Origin: Lachnospiraceae bacterium
GTDB taxonomy: Bacteria > Bacillota_A > Clostridia > Lachnospirales > Lachnospiraceae
Assembly: GCA_009911175.1 (NCBI GenBank)
Contig: QXWX01000005.1
Coordinates: 1 to 64,000, forward strand
Reading direction: 5' to 3'
Length of the DNA: 64,000 nucleotides
This document shows positions 8,608 through 18,112 of this stretch, piece by piece (position 1 is the first letter of the stretch; each line of letters opens with the position of its first letter). The notes below the pieces were generated by a model that had not been told where the DNA came from, searched no databases, and saw nothing but the letters and a program-made list of their open reading frames with translations. Made by a program: the position numbers and the translations under genes.

Positions 8608-10086
8608 TTATTTTTGAATCAAAGCTTTTACATACTTACCATGAATAATATAAGAACAACTTAATATAATTATCAAAGAAAAAGTATACCCTAAAAGTTT
8701 ACTATCTACATTAAAATATATAATTGTTGCTGGAATTACTGTGATAAAAACAGGAATAATCGAACTTTTTATCAATGTCCATAATCCACATCCGGTACAT
8801 ATATTAACTTGATATATTGTAATAAATGCACACAATATATATGAGGTTGCTGTTCCTAATGCGACCATTTCTATGTAGGCTCCAATTAGCTTAACATATA
8901 ACAATGAACAGATTATATTAAAAACACACATATAAATCGAGCTTCTAAGAATAGCTGAATTATTCCTTAATATTGTCAGTATATTCCCACTTATCATTGT
9001 TGTAGCATATATTGATAACCCTAAAATTAAAATTTGTGCCGAGTGTATCCCATTTACATATCCAGGCATTAGTGTTTTGACTATGATCGGTAAAAAAAAG
9101 AAGGCTGTCAAAGACATTAAACTAGTAAGTCCTGCTAAAATAAAAGAAAATTTTTCTGATTTCTCAGTCAAGTCATTCTTATTTTTAGTCTCTCCATAAA
9201 TTGCTCCCATCTTTGCATAAAAAAGTTGTGACATAGAGGTCGGTACAAGAATCATATATGTAAAAGCGGTCTGTGCAATACTGTATATTCCAAGAGCTTC
9301 TGTATTAATACATCCCAAAATCACAAATTTATCAATACTGTTTACAACCGTCCAAACCAAACCATTTATTAATAATGGCATCCCTGACCGTAATATTTTT
9401 TTTAAAAACTCTCTATCTATACAGAAGTTGATATCAAAATATGCACTTTTAGAATACAAAACTATTCCAATTATTAATGATATTATCGTAGTCAAATAGA
9501 TTCCATAATACCCTGTCCACTTAACCATATATATGCCAATTGGAAAAGAAATCAATTCAACCAAAGAAATAATACTCACATTTATAAAGCCCTTATCTAT
9601 GCGCACTCTATAATTACCAAAGTGTTCGATCGTTGTAAGCATAGTGATTATCGCTATTAAAAAAAATCCTAATATATACTTTATGTCAATAGAAACTGTA
9701 TTATGTAAAATCAATAATCCGAAACATATTATCAGTACTGCTATTAAAAAAGTAATTATAATAAATGTAAATACATTATCCCTATATAGTTTTGCTTTAT
9801 TGTTATCTTTGGCTCCAATTAATTGTGAATAATCTCGATTAAACGCATTCAATGATCCTAATTGAAGATAAGACATATAAGTTTGTAGTAATAGGCATGT
9901 GGAGTATATTCCATACTCTAAAGGTTCAATATGCATTTTTACATAAATGGAAAACAGAAAATGTGCTAAAGATGTAAGCACTGTTGATAAAATAAATATT
10001 GAATGTTCTTTACTGGATTTTATTACATTTTTTATCTGAGTCCAGTCCATTTTACTCATTATACTTTTTATACCGTATCTTATCAT
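8608..10086 (-). CDS. wzx: Polysaccharide flippase (Wzx/MATE-like)
   Basis: 492 residues with about 12-14 predicted membrane segments spread over the whole length, matching oligosaccharide flippases of the MOP superfamily. Its predicted task is to move the undecaprenyl-linked repeat unit across the membrane, paired with the Wzy-like protein at 22446-23696. The start overlaps the end of the IspD-like gene by 4 bp (ATGA type), indicating translational coupling. Substrate specificity cannot be read from the sequence. Confidence 0.85.
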   Translation of the reverse strand: MIRYGIKSIMSKMDWTQIKNVIKSSKEHSIFILSTVLTSLAHFLFSIYVKMHIEPLEYGIYSTCLLLQTYMSYLQLGSLNAFNRDYSQLIGAKDNNKAKLYRDNVFTFIIITFLIAVLIICFGLLILHNTVSIDIKYILGFFLIAIITMLTTIEHFGNYRVRIDKGFINVSIISLVELISFPIGIYMVKWTGYYGIYLTTIISLIIGIVLYSKSAYFDINFCIDREFLKKILRSGMPLLINGLVWTVVNSIDKFVILGCINTEALGIYSIAQTAFTYMILVPTSMSQLFYAKMGAIYGETKNKNDLTEKSEKFSFILAGLTSLMSLTAFFFLPIIVKTLMPGYVNGIHSAQILILGLSIYATTMISGNILTILRNNSAILRSSIYMCVFNIICSLLYVKLIGAYIEMVALGTATSYILCAFITIYQVNICTGCGLWTLIKSSIIPVFITVIPATIIYFNVDSKLLGYTFSLIIILSCSYIIHGKYVKALIQK

Positions 10087-10823
10087 AAGCCTCTTTTTTC
10101 TTTCATCAAAATAAAACCTTCAAACAAATCCAAATCTTCCTTTGTGGTAATTTTTATATTTGTTTGATTACCATATGATTGATAAAGCGTATCTCCCAAA
10201 GCATATGCAAGTGACGTGGTGTGTGGTTCTATCTTGTCAATTAATCCCTGTTTTTCCGCACGATCGTATATAGAAAGTAAATAAGAAAACTTAAAGCCAT
10301 ATGGGCAAGCAATTTGTATTATCTTATCCCTGTCAATCCAGGAATGGCTCGTCCTATTTTCATCATTGCTCCCTAATAACTGATAGGAGGGTGTCGCTGT
10401 AAATGCGTTTCCATTTTTATATGCTACCTTTATACAATCTTCAATAATACTTTCTGATGTAAATGGTGCTGCTCCATAATGAATTAATACTAAATCTGTC
10501 TCCGATATCTCACCTGTTCCACCGACATAATTCAGCTTTTTTCTGAGATAATTCACACCATTCATTACAGAATTTTGGAAAGTATCGCCACCTTTAATTA
10601 TCCATTTTACTTTTGAAAAACCATAATTTTTGATGAACATACGTGTAAATTCCATCCATTCTTCATGACACACTATACCAATTGCATCTATGTCTTGATG
10701 ATTTTGGTAAATTTCAGTTGTATATGCTAATACTGGTTTTCCTAATATTTCTATAAACTGTTTTGGCCTACTATCGCCAACACGTGATCCTACTCCACCA
10801 GCCAAAATGATTACAATATTCAC
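10083..10823 (-). CDS. IspD/TarI-like CTP-dependent cytidylyltransferase
   Basis: 246 residues. The N-terminal LAGGVGSRVG..RPKQF motif is the nucleotide-binding signature of IspD (MEP cytidylyltransferase) and TarI/Bcs1 (ribitol-5-phosphate cytidylyltransferase). Inside a surface-polysaccharide operon, formation of a CDP-polyol or CDP-alcohol is more likely than isoprenoid synthesis. No TarJ-like alcohol dehydrogenase is adjacent, so the substrate is open. It starts with GTG, overlaps the end of the LicC-LicA gene by 4 bp and is coupled to wzx. Confidence 0.75.
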   Translation of the reverse strand: MNIVIILAGGVGSRVGDSRPKQFIEILGKPVLAYTTEIYQNHQDIDAIGIVCHEEWMEFTRMFIKNYGFSKVKWIIKGGDTFQNSVMNGVNYLRKKLNYVGGTGEISETDLVLIHYGAAPFTSESIIEDCIKVAYKNGNAFTATPSYQLLGSNDENRTSHSWIDRDKIIQIACPYGFKFSYLLSIYDRAEKQGLIDKIEPHTTSLAYALGDTLYQSYGNQTNIKITTKEDLDLFEGFILMKEKRGL

Positions 10824-12484
10824 ATTCCACCACTTTCATTAAATAAAATACCATAGCTTTTCAATGCCTTATCTAAAAATCTCACAAGATTTCTATAGCT
10901 TGGTAAAAAAAAGAAACTGTCGTCATCACCTACAGAACCTTTATATAATCCCCAACAGAACCAATAAAAAGCGCTAATTGGTATGAATCCATAATAAAAG
11001 CGTTTTTCGTTTACATTCAATTCATGTCCCACATACGCAATTAAATATCTCTCAATCTGTTCATCATTCCAATCATATCGGCATAAAATACAGCCAATAT
11101 CATTTGCTGCATAATTCAGCCCGGCATATTCCCAATCAATCAGATACATTTCGCATTTATCATCAATTAAATAATTTGGCTCATATGTATCATTATGGCA
11201 AAGAACCAAACCGTATCCTAATTTCTTTGCGTCCGCTTTTATAACCTCATATAAACATTCTATCTTATTAATAATTTCAGAAAATTCTTTTTCAAGATGT
11301 CCTTTTGTACCGGAAGCAATCTGCATAAGCCTTTTTCCCTCGGCTATATTATCAAATATTTTTACATTTTCATGTCCATTTACTGGTACTTGATGCAGTA
11401 TTCTGAGATACTCCATAGCGCACTCCAGCTGTTTATCGGCATCAAGAAGTCCATCAATTCCTTTTTCGAAATCACAATTTTTTGCATCCCTTACATAATA
11501 GCTTAATTTCCATCCATCCAGCTCCATATGAATCACAGATTTATCAATACCAATTTCTTTTGCCAACATCTGCGCAAAAAGCTCTGCATGACGATTTATT
11601 AGATTTCCTGCTGTTCCTCCTGGATGGCGATAAACATATTTTATTCCAGCTACATCAAAGCTAAAAGAAACATTTGTAAGACCGGCATTTATAACAGCTA
11701 TATTTGTAATACTATTCGGTTCACAATGTAAAGTATCTGATATATTTTCAACAATCTCTGAGTCTACATTCATTAGAAATTCTGAATCAAAAGACCGCAG
11801 ATCATCTATATTCTCAAATTCTAAAATCGTATTTTCCTGATACTCTTTTTTATAAAAAGTAAGCTGATGAATATGTTTTGCATAAAACTCCTCCCAAAAC
11901 ATATTTGCTATTCCAAAATCATTAATCTCTTGTTCCATATAGGTTCTAAAAATGTCACTGAATTTCTTATTCATATAAGCATGCCCCACCATTGCAAGTG
12001 AATCATTCCCACCAATACTCACGGATGTTATAACATTCGCATCTGAACATTGTACGGCAAATTCTCGAAATTTTCCGGTATAATAGCTACATGCTCTATA
12101 AGAAAAATTATTAGGATTCATATCTGTAGCAAAAGGATTTGACTGAAAATAATGATCTGCGCAACATATATATGTATTAGATAAGTACTCTCTTGCCTGA
12201 TAAAGACTGTATAAATTACCTTTCCTTCCAAACTCATTATTTACAATTAATTTTACGTTATACTTCTGTTCCAGATAAAAGAACTTTTCTTTCATATATC
12301 CAATAACAATATATATATCTTTCACGCCTGCCTGTTGTAATTGTTCTATTTGGCGTTCTATAAGAACTTCTCCTTTTACTCTGAATAATCCTTTTGGCTT
12401 TTCATATGTAAATGGTGCAAACCTTGAGGATTTTCCAGCTGCTAGAATAATCGCATTCTTTGTCTCTATATTTTTATCAATCAT
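10820..12484 (-). CDS. LicC-LicA fusion: phosphocholine cytidylyltransferase / choline kinase
   Basis: 554 residues from ATG 12484, preceded by AGGAGGAAAA. The N-terminal half (about 1-235) is a sugar-nucleotidyltransferase-type domain with AIILAAGKSSRFAPFTYEKP, matching LicC (CTP:phosphocholine cytidylyltransferase). The C-terminal half (about 250-554) is a choline/ethanolamine kinase-type fold. It has the Brenner motif LCHNDTYEPNYL (about 440) and the metal-binding LIDWEYAG (about 460), matching LicA. Together they would turn choline into CDP-choline. A licCA fusion is known from Treponema. Context supports choline: a BCCT carrier two genes upstream and LicD elsewhere in the operon. The kinase substrate could instead be another amino alcohol. 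Confidence 0.85.
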   Translation of the reverse strand: MIDKNIETKNAIILAAGKSSRFAPFTYEKPKGLFRVKGEVLIERQIEQLQQAGVKDIYIVIGYMKEKFFYLEQKYNVKLIVNNEFGRKGNLYSLYQAREYLSNTYICCADHYFQSNPFATDMNPNNFSYRACSYYTGKFREFAVQCSDANVITSVSIGGNDSLAMVGHAYMNKKFSDIFRTYMEQEINDFGIANMFWEEFYAKHIHQLTFYKKEYQENTILEFENIDDLRSFDSEFLMNVDSEIVENISDTLHCEPNSITNIAVINAGLTNVSFSFDVAGIKYVYRHPGGTAGNLINRHAELFAQMLAKEIGIDKSVIHMELDGWKLSYYVRDAKNCDFEKGIDGLLDADKQLECAMEYLRILHQVPVNGHENVKIFDNIAEGKRLMQIASGTKGHLEKEFSEIINKIECLYEVIKADAKKLGYGLVLCHNDTYEPNYLIDDKCEMYLIDWEYAGLNYAANDIGCILCRYDWNDEQIERYLIAYVGHELNVNEKRFYYGFIPISAFYWFCWGLYKGSVGDDDSFFFLPSYRNLVRFLDKALKSYGILFNESGGM

Positions 12485-12537
12485 TTTTCCTCCTGATCTC
12501 CCATTATAAATATAGCAAATATTTATAATAGTATATC

Positions 12538-13233
12538 TCATTTACTATTTTTTTCAATCACTTCCCTTATCAGTTCAAATCCCTCAGCCATCTCCATTCC
12601 AACACTTGCCCCTCTATACCGCCCTAATGCCCTTAAAGCACCAGAACTCCTTGGATGAGGATATTCAGCATTTTCCGTTCTATAACAGTCCATTCCCCGA
12701 ATCTTTGCTTCTAATGTATCCGTTACATCAAAAAATACATTTGGACAAAATGGCTCACAATTTCTAAAATTCCACTCTGTAGATGAAGGCGTCTCGAATG
12801 CATAAATGCGTTTTACACAATAAGCTCCCACTGGTCTGCAGGCAGTCAACACCGCCTCACATGTGAGTCTGTGGTCAATATTCAAATCTCCATGATGATG
12901 TGTAAAAATCGTATCTGGCTGATACTTTTCTACAAACTTGCTGACCACTTTAACTATATCCAGTAAATCCACTCCATCCATTCGATTATCTGGAAATCCA
13001 CAAAAATCAATGCTCGTGTAACCCACCTCAATGGCTGCCGCACGGGCATCCTTTTGTAATTCTTTTATCTCTGATTGATCCGTATCCGCTCTCTTATCTC
13101 CCCGTGATGTCAATCCTTCCGCAAGGATCACTACGCAGGCACATACACCTTCATCCACAAGCCGGCGGATTGTACCACCTACCCCCAGCAGTTCATCGTC
13201 TGGATGGGCAGCTATTACCAATACATTCTTCAT
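12538..13233 (-). CDS. PIG-L/LmbE-family deacetylase
   Basis: 231 residues. The zinc-binding AHPDDE motif (residues 9-14) and the later THHHGDLNIDHR block (about 118-129) are diagnostic of PIG-L/LmbE N-deacetylases, which remove acetyl groups from GlcNAc-type sugars. The AGGAAGG ribosome binding site supports the ATG. It lies 16 bp after the BCCT gene and just before the LicC-LicA fusion. A role in freeing an amino group on a sugar of this polysaccharide is inference. Confidence 0.85.
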   Translation of the reverse strand: MKNVLVIAAHPDDELLGVGGTIRRLVDEGVCACVVILAEGLTSRGDKRADTDQSEIKELQKDARAAAIEVGYTSIDFCGFPDNRMDGVDLLDIVKVVSKFVEKYQPDTIFTHHHGDLNIDHRLTCEAVLTACRPVGAYCVKRIYAFETPSSTEWNFRNCEPFCPNVFFDVTDTLEAKIRGMDCYRTENAEYPHPRSSGALRALGRYRGASVGMEMAEGFELIREVIEKNSK

Positions 13234-13249
13234 TCAAATATCCTTCCTT

Positions 13250-14749
13250 TTACACCTTTTCATGCCTTAATTCCCTAAGCAAAGAAATACAAGCCCCAAT
13301 CATAATAAACATAAATGGAAATGCAGCCGCAATGGAGATCGTCTGCAGTGGTTTTAATCCTCCAGCAATGAGCAGACCAATCGCCAACCCCGATTGTACC
13401 AATCCCCATATTACTTTTTTTACAGCCGGTGGATTCATCTCTCCATCCGATGAAAGCATCGCCAGCACAAATGTTCCGGAATCTGCAGATGTAATAAAAA
13501 AGGTACATAATAAAACAATCACCACGAGTGACAGAACTGTTCCCAATGGATAATGACTCAATACGGTAAACAGCCCGGATTCCGGAACAGCGGCAACCTG
13601 CTGAAGTTCCTCCGCTGACAGTCTCCCATTCATCCCAAGGTGAAGCCCCATTGAACCGAAAATTGCGAACCACACCACAGATGCTAATGTTGGAACTCCA
13701 ACCACACCAAGCACAAATTCCCTGATTGTTCTTCCCTTTGATATCCTGGCAATAAAAATACCGACAAACGGAGCCCAGGCGATCCACCATGCCCAATAGA
13801 ATACCCTCCAGGCTTTTACCCAAGAAGCATCCCCATAGGCGGGAATTCTCAGGCTGTCCTGAAAAAATGTTCCTACATAGCCTCCAATTCCATTGATCAG
13901 GTTATTTAATATCTCCACCTTTGGTCCAATGATTACCGTAGCTGCCATAAGTATGATTGCAAGAAGAATATTAAAATCAGAAAGACGCTTTACACCTTTA
14001 TCAATTCCAGATATGGCGGACCACATAAAAACCGCTGTTACGATTGCAATGATCATAATCTGGGCCAGCAATGTATTCGGAAGGCCAAACACTGTATTTA
14101 ACCCGCTGTTGATCTGAAGGACTCCGAGACCCAGAGATGTAACAATACCTGCCACACTGGCGAATGCTGCCAGAATGTCTGCCGTTTTGCCAATCCATCC
14201 TTTGGTTCTTTTTTGCCTGATCAGCCCCTCCAATGTGGAACTCATCAATCCCGGCCTCCCCTTTCTAAACTGAAAGTATGCCAAAGATAATCCCACTACT
14301 GCGTAATTTGCCCATGGATGTATTCCCCAGTGCATAAAAGATGACCTGACCGCAAATTCCGCCGCTTCAGTAGTACCTGGCTCTATCCCTGCTATAGGGT
14401 TCATATAATGTGAAACAGGTTCTGATATGCCCCAAAACACAAGGCCCACGCCCATTCCGGCGCAGAAAAGCATCGCAAACCATGAAAATGTATTATATTC
14501 AGGTTTTGAATCATCTGATCCCAGTCTCAGACTTCCATATTTCGTACACGCGATTCCCAATACAAACAGGACAAACAGAAGCATGACGATAAGATACATC
14601 CATGCAAAATTCTCCGTAATACCAGAAAAAAGTGCATCAGAAAGAGCACTGAACTGTTGATTAAAACAAATTGCGAAAAATGTGAGCCCCAAGGATATCA
14701 TCAGCGATATAAGGAATACCGGATTGTATGTTTTCTTATTTTGTATCAT
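13250..14749 (-). CDS. BCCT-family choline/betaine/carnitine transporter
   Basis: About 499 residues from ATG 14749 (GGAGAAAAAGATCA upstream); the longer open frame upstream lacks support. About 12 membrane segments are predicted. The Trp-rich BCCT signature is visible (FYWAWWIAWAPFVGIFIARI, about residue 315), as is GMGVGLVFWGISEP (about 100). The family imports quaternary amines by ion symport. Placement between pse genes and the LicC-LicA fusion suggests choline uptake for phosphocholine decoration, a role played by LicB or BetT-like carriers in other bacteria. Base composition is more GC-rich than the flippase or Wzy genes, hinting at a different origin within the locus. Confidence 0.9.
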   Translation of the reverse strand: MIQNKKTYNPVFLISLMISLGLTFFAICFNQQFSALSDALFSGITENFAWMYLIVMLLFVLFVLGIACTKYGSLRLGSDDSKPEYNTFSWFAMLFCAGMGVGLVFWGISEPVSHYMNPIAGIEPGTTEAAEFAVRSSFMHWGIHPWANYAVVGLSLAYFQFRKGRPGLMSSTLEGLIRQKRTKGWIGKTADILAAFASVAGIVTSLGLGVLQINSGLNTVFGLPNTLLAQIMIIAIVTAVFMWSAISGIDKGVKRLSDFNILLAIILMAATVIIGPKVEILNNLINGIGGYVGTFFQDSLRIPAYGDASWVKAWRVFYWAWWIAWAPFVGIFIARISKGRTIREFVLGVVGVPTLASVVWFAIFGSMGLHLGMNGRLSAEELQQVAAVPESGLFTVLSHYPLGTVLSLVVIVLLCTFFITSADSGTFVLAMLSSDGEMNPPAVKKVIWGLVQSGLAIGLLIAGGLKPLQTISIAAAFPFMFIMIGACISLLRELRHEKV

Positions 14750-14786
14750 TGATCTTTTTCTCCAAACTTTATATATACCGATCTGA

Positions 14787-15911
14787 CTAGCTAAATACCC
14801 TCCAGTTATTGACCATTGCCCTGAATGGTTCCGGATCCTCTGCGTCAAGATAAAACGGCACATCTGTCGTTTTAAATTCCATCAGCCACTGCGCGAGATC
14901 CACGTTTCCCCCTTCAACCCGTATCTTATAGTCTATGGGCTCTGTCATTGCGGTAAAATGATCCGGGAATGTTTTTTTCCAATTTTGATCTATCTTACCG
15001 GTAAGCATTGCCTCACACCATAGAAGCGGAATCGGCATATCAATAAAAGTCGCAATATAGTTCCATGTGGAATTTCTGAAATTCACTTCACTAAAATAAC
15101 AGGTATCATCCTGATCAATGATAAACTCTACAGAAAAGATCCCCTCAAATCCGATTTCCTCAAACATGGAATTGATAGAGCCTAGCATTTCTTGATCCTC
15201 AAAATTAAAGGCCGTCATATAGGGGCTGTAATATCCCCGGATCAGATAATTATAGTTTGTCCCCATAGGGATAAAACTCTGACGCCCCTGATCTATCGTA
15301 AATCCATCCAGACAGAGCTCGTTTTTCTTTTCTACAAACTTTTGGATGAGCACCTTTGAGCAGGCAATTTGTTCAAAGGCTTCTCGCAGTTCCTCTTCTG
15401 ACTCACAGATAAAAACATTCTTTTTCCAATTTGCTTCCGTAGGAGATATTGCTTTTGTAATAACCGGATATTCCAGATTTTCAGGGACGATTCCCCTGTC
15501 TGTGACCACTGTCGGAAGAACCTTTAAACCGTGCTTTTCCGCTATCTCCAAAATACGCTTCTTATCCATATACTCGGTGACACGGCCATCAGTTCCCGCA
15601 TGATACATAATAAACATATCCTTTAGTTTTGAGTAATTCACATCAAGAATACTCTGTACATCATCATCCGTGGTCAATACAAACGGTTTTTGGGGCATAT
15701 TGCTATATTCTTTCAAAAGGACGTCATATCCTTCTTCGATTGTATCCACATAATGCACCTTTTTTTTGTACTTACTTTTAGAAGACGCAACTCCTCTGCC
15801 TTTGATCGCAATATACACCGGATGGATTCCATATCTTCCCAGCGTTCTGATTAATCCCAACGGATTATAATGCTCCATTCCAAACACAATGATAAGATGA
15901 TTTTTTAACAT
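14787..15911 (-). CDS. ATP-grasp family carboxylate-amine ligase
   Basis: 374 residues. An N-terminal pre-ATP-grasp region (LIIVFGMEHYNPLGLIRTLG) is followed by the ATP-grasp fold. The fold shows a lysine in YPVITKAISPT (about 155) and metal-binding acidic residues in FSVEFIIDQDD..YFSEVNFRNS (about 270-290). These enzymes join a carboxylate to an amine or thiol. In this operon it may attach an amino acid or other acid to an amino sugar; substrate unknown. It overlaps the preceding acyltransferase gene by 7 bp and lies 37 bp before the BCCT gene. The three neighbouring accessory genes (acyltransferase, ATP-grasp, PIG-L) suggest a tailoring set. Confidence 0.75.
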   Translation of the reverse strand: MLKNHLIIVFGMEHYNPLGLIRTLGRYGIHPVYIAIKGRGVASSKSKYKKKVHYVDTIEEGYDVLLKEYSNMPQKPFVLTTDDDVQSILDVNYSKLKDMFIMYHAGTDGRVTEYMDKKRILEIAEKHGLKVLPTVVTDRGIVPENLEYPVITKAISPTEANWKKNVFICESEEELREAFEQIACSKVLIQKFVEKKNELCLDGFTIDQGRQSFIPMGTNYNYLIRGYYSPYMTAFNFEDQEMLGSINSMFEEIGFEGIFSVEFIIDQDDTCYFSEVNFRNSTWNYIATFIDMPIPLLWCEAMLTGKIDQNWKKTFPDHFTAMTEPIDYKIRVEGGNVDLAQWLMEFKTTDVPFYLDAEDPEPFRAMVNNWRVFS

Positions 15912-16360
15912 AGATTTTTTCCTTCTTCTTTTTTATAATATCCAGCCTTTACAACAGCAGGATTTCCCACAATCAAAGAATATGGGGGATAATTTCCTCT
16001 CCTCACCATTGTTCCTGCTCCTACAACACTATGATGTCCAATATATACTCCGCCGCCTATATAACTTTGTGTCCCGATATACACATTATTTTCAATTATG
16101 ATATCTTGTTTATCCACATCATTCGCAATACCTATACATCTCTTATGTGAGTCCGAACAATTAATTGAAACAAAAGATGCGATATCACAGTTATCTCCTA
16201 TTACAACCCTTGCCCCCTTTGCATATATTTCAGACATGCCTCCAATATAAACGTTCTCACCGATTTCTGGTTCCCCACCAATCCATACAAGCGGATGAAA
16301 TCTGTTCTCCGGAATATTTGTCAATTCTGTAAAACATTTTTGAAACTCCTGTTTAGTCAT
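15905..16360 (-). CDS. Hexapeptide-repeat (LbetaH) acetyltransferase
   Basis: 151 residues from ATG 16360, preceded by GGAGG at good spacing. Left-handed beta-helix hexapeptide repeats run from about residue 35 to 135, for example IGENVYIGG, VVIGDNC, ENNVYIG and YIGHHSVVGAG. The family transfers acetyl groups from acetyl-CoA to sugar hydroxyls or amines. The gene overlaps the end of pseI by 8 bp and the next gene by 7 bp. Because no GNAT-type PseH is seen, this protein is a candidate for the missing 4-N-acetylation step, as PglD-type LbetaH enzymes do in bacillosamine synthesis. That assignment is inference. Confidence 0.75.
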   Translation of the reverse strand: MTKQEFQKCFTELTNIPENRFHPLVWIGGEPEIGENVYIGGMSEIYAKGARVVIGDNCDIASFVSINCSDSHKRCIGIANDVDKQDIIIENNVYIGTQSYIGGGVYIGHHSVVGAGTMVRRGNYPPYSLIVGNPAVVKAGYYKKEEGKNLC

Positions 16361-17411
16361 CAACATCCTCCCATGTTAATTTTTCGCCTTTTGATATATC
16401 TCTTTTCGCTTTTCTTCTAAAAAACTTTTCCCAATGTATAGCTCCAATACCATCCCCTGGTCTGAGAAGAATCAGATTTTCACTGGTCAGTATATCTCCT
16501 GCTTTAATCTCTGCAGCAGCAGTAATACTTCTATGCATCACAAACCGCTGTTTTTCCTCTGCTTCCGTAGGCTTCAATTCTGAATCCCCCAGCATGATAT
16601 ATGCCGTTCGGATGCCATCTGCCCATTGTTTTAATTCAACAGGATCCGCTGAAAACCAATGGTCAGGCCCTGACAGATTATGGTCCAACGTAAAATGTTT
16701 TTCAAATACCCTAGCCCCATAGGCTGTTGCCACCACTGCCGCAGTACTTCCCTGTGTATGGTCAGATAATCCTGGAACTACTTCCGGAAACTTCTCTGAT
16801 ATTGTTAAAAGCTTTCTCGCATTTACATCCGCTGATGGTGTAGGATATTCAGAAGTGCATAACATCAAACAGACGGGGTGTCCCTTATGTACTTGTAGTG
16901 TCCGCAGAGTAACCTCAATTTCTTCTTCTGTAGCCATACCGCAAGAAACAATCATAGGCAGTCCGTATGTTTCGTATTTAGTAAGCAAAGGGATATTCAC
17001 AAAGTCATCTGAACCGACTTTGATTGCGTCAATCCCAATTCGAAGCAGAAGTTCCAGACCGTCAATCCCTGACACCGTAGATAAAAATATAATACCCTGC
17101 TGGTCGCAGAATTTTTTTATCTCTTTCCACTCTTCCTCTGAAAATTCCGTACGTTTAAACATCTCATATTGCGACTCTGTCACCTGAATCCCCTGGGATT
17201 GGTACGTATACATTTCTTCTTTGTCCTGGATAAATTCTTCTGTCTGGAATGTTTGGAACTTCACGGCATCCACTCCTGCTTCTTTTGCGGCAAGGATCAT
17301 CTTTTTTGCCAGACTAATGTCACCATTATGATTGATTCCAGCTTCTGCTATAATAAACGGTTCTGAATCTTTTCCAATGCTCTTGTTTCCAATCCTGAAT
17401 CCTGCTGTCAT
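16353..17411 (-). CDS. pseI: Pseudaminic acid synthase (NeuB/PseI family)
   Basis: 352 residues. A NeuB-type TIM barrel (AEAGINHNG at about 22; KFQTFQTE at about 50; CTSEYPTP at about 180; GLSDHTQG at about 207; EKHFTLDH at about 232) is followed by a C-terminal SAF/antifreeze-like domain (about 290-350). It condenses phosphoenolpyruvate with a 6-carbon amino sugar to make a nonulosonic acid. PseI rather than NeuB or LegI is chosen from the presence of PseB, PseC and PseG; the sequence alone would not decide. It shares a 4-bp ATGA overlap with the pseF-like gene. Confidence 0.85.
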   Translation of the reverse strand: MTAGFRIGNKSIGKDSEPFIIAEAGINHNGDISLAKKMILAAKEAGVDAVKFQTFQTEEFIQDKEEMYTYQSQGIQVTESQYEMFKRTEFSEEEWKEIKKFCDQQGIIFLSTVSGIDGLELLLRIGIDAIKVGSDDFVNIPLLTKYETYGLPMIVSCGMATEEEIEVTLRTLQVHKGHPVCLMLCTSEYPTPSADVNARKLLTISEKFPEVVPGLSDHTQGSTAAVVATAYGARVFEKHFTLDHNLSGPDHWFSADPVELKQWADGIRTAYIMLGDSELKPTEAEEKQRFVMHRSITAAAEIKAGDILTSENLILLRPGDGIGAIHWEKFFRRKAKRDISKGEKLTWEDVDD

Positions 17412-18112
17412 TCTCTTATGCCTTTCATAAATCTATACTTTATTTCTGCCAGCTTCCAATCGCTTTCATTATCAATATCCTGTACTTCTAATTCTGATAT
17501 CCAAAAAGGTCTTGTATGGTTGCTTAAAAGATCATCGTTCTTTTCATATTCTACTGTCTTTATCCAATAAAATTGTCCACAGTCATGATATATGGGAGCC
17601 AAATCCTGTGAACGCCTGACCATTAGATCAGGCCGTGCAGCCCTGACATATTTCCCATCTGCAATCATGCCTTTTTGCGGGGGATATGAAAACGTAACCA
17701 TCGGGATGACATTATACACATCCTCATCCTGGAGAAGCCTATAGCTTTCCTTTAATTTCTCCGATGTGATAAATGGAGCAGTCGGATAGATACAACAGAA
17801 CTCATCAAAAAAGATTCCCTGTTCTCCATATTTTTTAATCACTTCATGAAGCACATCCGTAGTATCCGCATAGTCATTGGAAGTCTCTTCGCTCCGCATA
17901 AAAGGTATGGACGCACCATACCTTTTTGCAATGCTTACAATTTCTTCACTGTCTGTAGAAACCATGACTTCATCAAAAAGCTCACTTTCAATCGCAGCTT
18001 CAATGCTGTACGCAATGATGGGCTTCCCACAGAAATCACGGATATTCTTTTTCGGCACCCGCTTTGATCCACTGCGGGCCGTTATTATGGCATAAGGTTT
18101 TTTACTCTTCAT
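17408..18112 (-). CDS. pseF: CMP-nonulosonic acid synthetase (PseF/NeuA family)
   Basis: 234 residues. The N-terminal AIITARSGSKRVPKKNIRDF motif and the DEFCCIYPTAPF block (about 107-118) are typical of acylneuraminate cytidylyltransferases. It would activate the nonulosonic acid with CTP for transfer. It is coupled by 4-bp overlaps to pseC upstream and pseI downstream. The exact sugar is inferred from the neighbours. Confidence 0.87.
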   Translation of the reverse strand: MKSKKPYAIITARSGSKRVPKKNIRDFCGKPIIAYSIEAAIESELFDEVMVSTDSEEIVSIAKRYGASIPFMRSEETSNDYADTTDVLHEVIKKYGEQGIFFDEFCCIYPTAPFITSEKLKESYRLLQDEDVYNVIPMVTFSYPPQKGMIADGKYVRAARPDLMVRRSQDLAPIYHDCGQFYWIKTVEYEKNDDLLSNHTRPFWISELEVQDIDNESDWKLAEIKYRFMKGIRE

